Shown: positions 42,488-46,596 of the stretch, one piece after another
How the letters are laid out: each line of letters opens with the position of its first letter
How positions within the stretch are numbered: position 1 is the first letter of the stretch
NCBI GenBank assembly: GCA_964498605.1
Contig: CAZCHK010000015.1
Location: 1 to 46,596, forward strand
Reading direction: 5' to 3'
From: JBGQAS01 sp964498605
GTDB lineage: Bacteria; Chloroflexota; Anaerolineae; Anaerolineales; Anaerolineaceae
Length of the DNA: 46,596 nt
The notes under the pieces: generated by a model
What the model saw: the letters and a program-made list of their open reading frames with translations, nothing else
Told to the model about the DNA's origin: nothing
The model's database searches: none
Program-made: the position numbers and the translations under genes

Positions 42488-43129
42488 TTACTTTTCATTC
42501 ATCGGTAGCGCTGGCTGCAGGGGCGGATTGGCAAGCGCTTCGCGGATACGGCTATCAACGTACAGCAGGTCCTCGCGGCGCTGAACGTAGTTCAACTTGT
42601 CCGTTTCCAGAACCAGGACGGGTACCTGCGGGTGCGCTTTGCACAGGACATCGTCGTAGGCCTGCGCCAGTTCAGCGATGTAATCCTGTTCCATGGCGCG
42701 CTCGTAGGAGCGGTCGCGACTGGCGATGCGCTGCATGAGAGTCTGCACACTGGCGCGCAGAAAGACGATGAGGTTGGGCAGCGGGATCTTTTCCGCCAGC
42801 GCTTCATGTACCGTGCGGTATACATCCAGCTCGTCGCCCTTGAGATTGACGCGTGCGAAGAGGGCGTCCTTCTCGAAGGTGTAATCGGTGATCAGGTTCC
42901 TGCCATCTGCCAGCACGGTGGGGATGTTGCGGCGCTGTTGGTGGTAGCGGCTGAGCAGGAAAAAAATTTGAGTCTGGAAGGCGTATCGGGCGCGATCGGA
43001 GTAAAAATCGCCCAGGAAGGGATTTTCTTCAAAGACCTCCAGCTGCAGGATGGCGTCAAATGATGGTTGCAGCAGACGCGCCAGGGTGGTCTTGCCCACG
43101 CCAATGACACCTTCAATGGCAAAGTACAT
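42488..43129 (-). CDS. Deoxynucleoside kinase (dCK/dGK type)
   Basis: ATG 43129 (MYFAIEGVIGVGKTTLARLL) follows AGGAG on the minus strand. The 213-residue product has P-loop GVIGVGKTT, the substrate-binding FEENPFLGDFYSD, the DRS/ERE-like ASRDRSYERAMEQDYI lid and a Leu-rich core. It phosphorylates a deoxynucleoside (dA, dG or dC by family) with ATP for salvage. Its operon partner is the nucleotidyltransferase gene. Salvage of dNTPs beside a replication origin is fitting but may be coincidence. Confidence 0.92.
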   Translation of the reverse strand: MYFAIEGVIGVGKTTLARLLQPSFDAILQLEVFEENPFLGDFYSDRARYAFQTQIFFLLSRYHQQRRNIPTVLADGRNLITDYTFEKDALFARVNLKGDELDVYRTVHEALAEKIPLPNLIVFLRASVQTLMQRIASRDRSYERAMEQDYIAELAQAYDDVLCKAHPQVPVLVLETDKLNYVQRREDLLYVDSRIREALANPPLQPALPMNEK

Positions 43130-43245
43130 GCGAGCTCCTATATGATGTGAGTTGATTAATTTATACCATATTCGATTTGATTGAAAAGAAAGCATTATTA
43201 GATTGAGCCGTCTCTCAGTCTGAGAGGTAAATTATAATTACTATA

Positions 43246-43299
43246 TTGACAAACGATATAACGTGTGGTATTATATCAATAAACGATATAACGTTATAT
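43246..43299 (+). promoter_or_regulatory. padR-like promoter with direct and inverted operators
   Basis: TTGACA (43246-43251), 17-nt spacer, TATTAT (43269-43274). AAACGATATAACGT occurs twice (43251-43264 and 43281-43294), spaced 30 bp, three helical turns, around the -10. The second copy is embedded in the palindrome ATATAACGTTATAT (43286-43299). This fits cooperative binding and autorepression by the PadR protein encoded downstream. Confidence 0.7.
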
Positions 43300-43314
43300 G
43301 ATATAGGAGTGAAT

Positions 43315-43650
43315 ATGAACGATAAATTGACAAAAAGATACCTGCCTCTCTCAGAAGCCACTTACTACATTCTGCTGGCGCTCATAGAGCCGCTGCACGG
43401 ATACGGCGTGATGCAGAAAGTGGATTCGCTCAGTAAGGGCGTGGTCAGGATTGGTCCGGGAACACTGTACGGAGCGTTCAGTAATCTTGAGAAGGAGCGC
43501 CTGATCGTCATGGTCAGGGAGGAGAAGCGGCGGAAAACATATACCCTGACAGACAGAGGAAAACAGGTGCTGGCAGGGCAGATCCGTCGGCTGCAGGTCA
43601 TGGCTGATCATGGTCAGACCGTGATGCCAATTTTAGAAAAGGAGGAATGA
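43315..43650 (+). CDS. PadR-family transcriptional regulator
   Basis: ATG 43315 follows ATAGGAGT; a longer frame from 43246 covers the promoter. The 111-residue product is a PadR winged helix (EATYYILLALIEPLHGYGVM, GPGTLYGAFSNLEKERLI, KRRKTYTLTDRG). PadR proteins repress detoxification or membrane-stress genes until a ligand binds. Its stop overlaps the next gene (ATGA), so it is coupled to a DUF2812 membrane gene, a common pairing. Confidence 0.94.
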   Translation: MNDKLTKRYLPLSEATYYILLALIEPLHGYGVMQKVDSLSKGVVRIGPGTLYGAFSNLEKERLIVMVREEKRRKTYTLTDRGKQVLAGQIRRLQVMADHGQTVMPILEKEE

Positions 43651-44201
43651 TGTCTGTCAAGCTTTCACACAAATATCGCTGGTTCTGGTACTGGGAAGAT
43701 GAAAAAGAAGAAGCCTGGCTGCGGCAGATGGCCAACCAGGGGCTACATCTGGGAGAGCCCGGACCATTCGGACGGTACACCTTCGTGGAGGGCAAACCAC
43801 GTGATGTGGTCTACCGGCTGGATTTTATCCAGCCCGGAAAGAAGGATGAGATGTACTATCAGCTTTTCCGCGATACGGGTTGGGAGCACGCCGGGGAAAT
43901 GGGGGGCTGGCAGTACTGGCGCAGGGTCTCTCATCCAGAGGACAATCAGGAGATCTTCACTGATAATGAATCCAAGGTCAGGAAATACAATCGCTTGCTG
44001 ACGGGGATCTTGATCTCTATCATTCCTGTCTTTTCAACCAGCTACATCTTGTTTATTGCGAATGTCAGACAGCGCCATCCGGTGAGTTTTGTGGATTACC
44101 TGCGGTCCACTCCGTTGCTGGTTTTCCTTGCAGCACTGGTCTTCATCGCCTTTCTTGTTATCCGCATCGCTGTTCGTATTCGCCAGCTGAAGAGGGTTTG
44201 A
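43647..44201 (+). CDS. DUF2812 membrane protein
   Basis: The 184-residue product follows the PadR gene with a 4-nt overlap; a start three nt on (43650) is equally good, and AGGAGGA serves both. Residues 1-115 are the DUF2812 domain (FWYWEDEKEEAWLRQMANQG, VYRLDF, YWRRVSHPEDNQEIFTDNES), and residues 122-178 are two membrane helices. DUF2812 proteins lie beside PadR regulators in many bacteria, but the function is unknown. From 44202 to 44496 I see only a 9-bp inverted repeat (CCTTCCGTT at 44275, AACGGAAGG at 44296) and no convincing gene. Confidence 0.9.
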   Translation: MMSVKLSHKYRWFWYWEDEKEEAWLRQMANQGLHLGEPGPFGRYTFVEGKPRDVVYRLDFIQPGKKDEMYYQLFRDTGWEHAGEMGGWQYWRRVSHPEDNQEIFTDNESKVRKYNRLLTGILISIIPVFSTSYILFIANVRQRHPVSFVDYLRSTPLLVFLAALVFIAFLVIRIAVRIRQLKRV

Positions 44202-44496
44202 AATTCGGAGGGAAATCAGCGAGTAAACACCAGATTCTGTCCTAATGATTGGGAAGCCTTCCCGAAACCGTTTTCCTTCCGTTGATTCTTTTAAGAACGG
44301 AAGGCGTTGGGCGAATTACCAGGAAGGAGTGCCATGGGCAGCAGATCGGATCACCGGTATCCGGTACCTTGACGCAAAAATTAACCCTGAATGGAAGCTG
44401 AACGATGGCCTTTTGTCGAACTGGCTTGCATAAGAAGTGCGGCTTACTGGATATTACCGATTTTTCTTCTGGAAACAATACCGACTATCAGGTGGG

Positions 44497-44763
44497 TCAG
44501 CCAGAAAATCCCTGGTAGGTTCCCAGGCTGACCAGCAGCAGCTGCCACCAGGGGACGACTTTCACCAGAAAAAAACTTCCCAGGTCGATCTTTGAGCTGA
44601 ACCAGGTTGAAACCGCTACGCTCGTGCCGATGATTAACGTCAGCACCAGGGAAACCAACAGCCAGATCAGGCTGCCGGTGATAGCGTCGCGCTGTTTGTA
44701 GTTAAGACGCAGTAGCGCCCCAGAAATTGCGCTGAGCAACGCGGCTTCGATCAAGAAACCCAC
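44497..44763 (-). CDS. Small membrane protein, possibly truncated at its N-terminus
   Basis: GTG 44763 opens an 88-residue frame with three hydrophobic helices (about 3-22, 30-52 and 64-84). The in-frame codons just upstream encode a plausible hydrophilic lead (WAVSLGSRAA) before a stop, so the N-terminus may have been lost to a nonsense change. No ribosome site is evident. No family is recognised; it may be a gene fragment. Confidence 0.4.
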   Translation of the reverse strand: MGFLIEAALLSAISGALLRLNYKQRDAITGSLIWLLVSLVLTLIIGTSVAVSTWFSSKIDLGSFFLVKVVPWWQLLLVSLGTYQGFSG

Positions 44764-44894
44764 AGCAGCCCGGCTGCCCAGCGAAACCGCCCATTATGTG
44801 AGCGGAACACAGACCAGCCTGACAAGGAAGAGGAAAAGGATGAAAGACCAACTTACATTGATCATTGGTGTCGCGCAGAATTTGTGGGCATTAT

Positions 44895-45725
44895 CTACTG
44901 TGCATTAACCCATAACAAATGGTTGAACGAGCCGGCTTCGTAATCGTACCAACCGTCATTGACGGTGCTCAGGTAGGTCACCTCGAGTATCAGGTTGTGC
45001 AGCCCCTCAGGCCACTCGTCCAGCACATAACCCACGTGACGGCAGGACTGGTCCTCCAGGTCAAACGTGTACTCGTCCTGCTGGCTGGCAGAAAGTTGCC
45101 TGCCGTTGAGCAGGAAGGAAAGGCGCAGGCGAGAGAAGTTTTGTTCCAGCGTGGCGCGGTCGATGGCGCACCAGCCCCAGGTCCACAATACGGGCTCATC
45201 AGCGGGGACACTGATGGTGTAGGTGTACGTGTTACCGGCATAAGCGGCGTTGTCGTAGGATTCGACCGCCAGCCACTCCAGAGTGTCCATACCCTCGTTC
45301 ATGGCGTTCTGAAAAGCCGAGCGCGGCAGAACGCGCGGGCTGCCAGACGCGGGTTCGGGTACCTTTGTGGGTGCGCTGTACGTGGCGGTGGGCATGGCGA
45401 AGCTGGACCCGGCGGTGGGGGTAACCTGCTGGATAAAGACGGACTGTCCGTTGATGAGCGGGGTGAAGAGGTTCCTGCCGAAAAGCAGGAGGAGAATCAC
45501 GCTGAGCACGACAACGCCGGCAATGACCGTGCCGGTGATCAGTCCAGGAGAGGGTTTGGCGTGTTTTTTGACAGGCGGCAGGATGGCAGGGGGCAGCGGC
45601 GGAACGGCGGGAGTGTTTTTTGGCGCTTCACCGATGGAGAGGCTGGTCTCGGGGCAGAAGAGCGTGCCGAGGGGGTGCTGTTTGCCGCAGTGCGGGCAGG
45701 CGAAGGTGGGCAGGGAGGTGGGCAT
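44895..45725 (-). CDS. Zinc-ribbon single-pass membrane protein
   Basis: ATG 45725 (MPTSLPTFACPHCGKQH) starts at the zinc ribbon; a longer frame adds 21 unlikely codons. The 276-residue product has a C-P-H-C ribbon followed by only one more Cys (FCPET), so the metal site is incomplete or unusual. A Pro-rich linker follows, then one membrane helix (about 63-85), and an extracytoplasmic beta-rich domain (about 115-276; NTYTYTISVPADEPVLWTW). Such proteins are common in Anaerolineae-like genomes as far as I know; function unknown. Confidence 0.75.
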   Translation of the reverse strand: MPTSLPTFACPHCGKQHPLGTLFCPETSLSIGEAPKNTPAVPPLPPAILPPVKKHAKPSPGLITGTVIAGVVVLSVILLLLFGRNLFTPLINGQSVFIQQVTPTAGSSFAMPTATYSAPTKVPEPASGSPRVLPRSAFQNAMNEGMDTLEWLAVESYDNAAYAGNTYTYTISVPADEPVLWTWGWCAIDRATLEQNFSRLRLSFLLNGRQLSASQQDEYTFDLEDQSCRHVGYVLDEWPEGLHNLILEVTYLSTVNDGWYDYEAGSFNHLLWVNAQ

Positions 45726-45970
45726 GTGGATATTATATGCATTTTTTTTGCATGGTGATGTGGTGGACAACGCGCAGAGGGAATACAAAAAGAGAAAGAA
45801 CGCAGCTTTCAGCCGCGGAGTCAGTGGGGATGACAGTCAAATGTGAACCCAGCAAGCCAAAGATTGCCACGAGCGAGGGAAAGAATTACTCTTGCAGTCG
45901 AATCCATGTTAATAATTTTCAGTAAAAGACAGGTTGCCTTTCTCCTAAAAGCGTGGTATCCTACATAATA

Positions 45971-45982
45971 GAATATATGTTC
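45971..45982. promoter_or_regulatory. Possible LexA/SOS-like box
   Basis: GAATATATGTTC (complement GAACATATATTC) differs by one base from the Gram-positive-type GAAC-N4-GTTC. It is embedded in TAGAA-N6-TTCTA in an AT-rich patch. No clear SOS gene follows on either side, so the call is weak. The rest of 45726-46369 shows no convincing gene. Confidence 0.25.
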
Positions 45983-46369
45983 TAATAAAATTATCACAAA
46001 CATGGAATACCAACCACAACAAACCTGCCAGCCTGCGCAGTCGCCGCCGAAAAGCCCGCGTGAGACGGGGATGAAGGCACTTGACGCTTTCCCCAGCCGT
46101 CCGCAACACCGAGATCTTTTCCGAGTCTCGCTTATGTATGGGGTGGAAGTTATGATTACTGATGCGTTGGTTAAATCGGAGCTGATGGGGGTGCGGGCGG
46201 GCACTGGAACCTGAGCGGGGGTTGTAAGATGTGATAGAGGTATAACAGTGAGCGAAAAAAGTTTTAAGAGCGCTGGGTGTCGATATGCAAAGCAATCCAT
46301 GTGATGGGCAGATTGCCACGGCTCTAAACGTGAGGCTCACGCTGATTACTACGTGAAAGAGAGGATACT

Positions 46370-46596
46370 ATGGGACGCACATTACCATCCGGGACGATGG
46401 CATTCATGCAGGAGCAGGAGAACTTCTCCAAGTTCCGCCGTGCATTGCGACGCGCCGATCAGCTGGCGCTGGATGACCTGTTCGCCGCAGCGCGGTGTCA
46501 CGTGGCTGCTGCAGCGTACGCTGCCAACGCCCTACCCATGGAGACGATGCTGCTGGCGATGCTGTTGGAAGAGCACAAGGAAGTGATGCACCTGCG
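46370..46596 (+). CDS. Helical hypothetical protein (partial, runs off the window)
   Basis: ATG 46370 is preceded by AGAGAGGA. The 75 visible codons start MGRTLPSGTMAFMQEQENF and encode an all-helical, Ala/Leu/Arg-rich segment (FRRALRRADQLALDDLFAAA, then METMLLAMLLEEHKEVM). I recall similar hypothetical proteins with this start in related bacteria, but no function. The end lies outside the window. Confidence 0.7.
   Translation, partial: MGRTLPSGTMAFMQEQENFSKFRRALRRADQLALDDLFAAARCHVAAAAYAANALPMETMLLAMLLEEHKEVMHL

Noticed and set aside
43212..43226. Small hairpin CTCTCA-GTC-TGAGAG upstream of the PadR promoter
   Set aside because: Too short and without T-tract to be a terminator; no operator role could be shown.
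44245..44433. 62-codon open frame after the DUF2812 gene
   Set aside because: No ribosome site, odd composition and no recognisable family; it overlaps an inverted repeat.
46002..46214. 70-codon open frame near the possible SOS box
   Set aside because: No ribosome site and irregular composition; the opposite-strand frames are equally open.

Overview
The window looks like chromosomal DNA of a moderately GC-rich bacterium. I read it as probably Chloroflexota, class Anaerolineae-like. This rests on the mix of families seen: many small lipobox-anchored lipoproteins of unknown role, YafY-type WYL regulators, YhfC peptidases, an erythrin-VIT iron protein, standalone Cas4-like nucleases and a short SRP RNA. 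The taxonomic call is inference. No phage, insertion sequence, CRISPR array or rRNA was seen.

Layout. Positions 1-3.7 kb hold the tail of an unknown gene, a DUF6448-like fragment and two leftward lipoprotein genes, one of them an amidohydrolase-discoidin fusion. From 3.7 to 11.6 kb come an esterase, an aldo/keto reductase, a SRPBCC-PDZ-DinB fusion, an AraC/GyrI regulator and two flavodoxin-fold reductases. From 11.6 to 14.6 kb is a peroxide/iron block: a PerR-like regulator with overlapping palindromic operators, a catalase overlapping it by 8 nt, and a convergent ferritin-like/VIT1 membrane protein. From 15.5 to 17.4 kb a nucleoside-hydrolase lipoprotein is followed by a peroxiredoxin-like gene with an in-frame UGA exactly at the peroxidatic cysteine position. 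A hairpin with bacterial SECIS geometry follows the UGA, so this is a probable selenoprotein. From 17.5 to 21.9 kb are a META protein, a deacetylase-like lipoprotein, TrmO, an S41 peptidase and a GNAT acetyltransferase.

The origin neighbourhood. dnaN lies at 22.2-23.3 kb. Two perfect parS sites (24222 and 25438) bracket a gene for a long disordered Ala/Ser/Lys/Pro-rich protein with one membrane helix. Each parS is followed by a TTGACA-17-TACAAT promoter. The second promoter reads through a Pro/acidic-rich 43-codon leader ORF and an intrinsic terminator into a soluble MgtE-like regulator and an atypical Nramp transporter. At 41.15-41.47 kb a non-coding interval has four perfect and two near-consensus DnaA boxes plus a DnaA-trio element. 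It is a strong oriC candidate, although several highly expressed genes nearby would then be transcribed head-on to replication.

The rest. From 28.4 to 36.5 kb are a serine hydrolase, a WYL regulator facing a GyrI-like gene, a NUDIX hydrolase, the SRP RNA gene, two methyltransferases, a Cas4-like nuclease, a molbindin and an orphan GAF histidine kinase. From 36.6 to 38.9 kb are two DUF4328-type membrane genes, one internally duplicated with a nearly identical 173-bp repeat. tRNA-Ser(CGA), a lipoprotein and rubrerythrin precede the oriC candidate. A nucleotidyltransferase/deoxynucleoside kinase pair, a PadR-DUF2812 operon, two small membrane or zinc-ribbon genes and a truncated helical gene finish the window.
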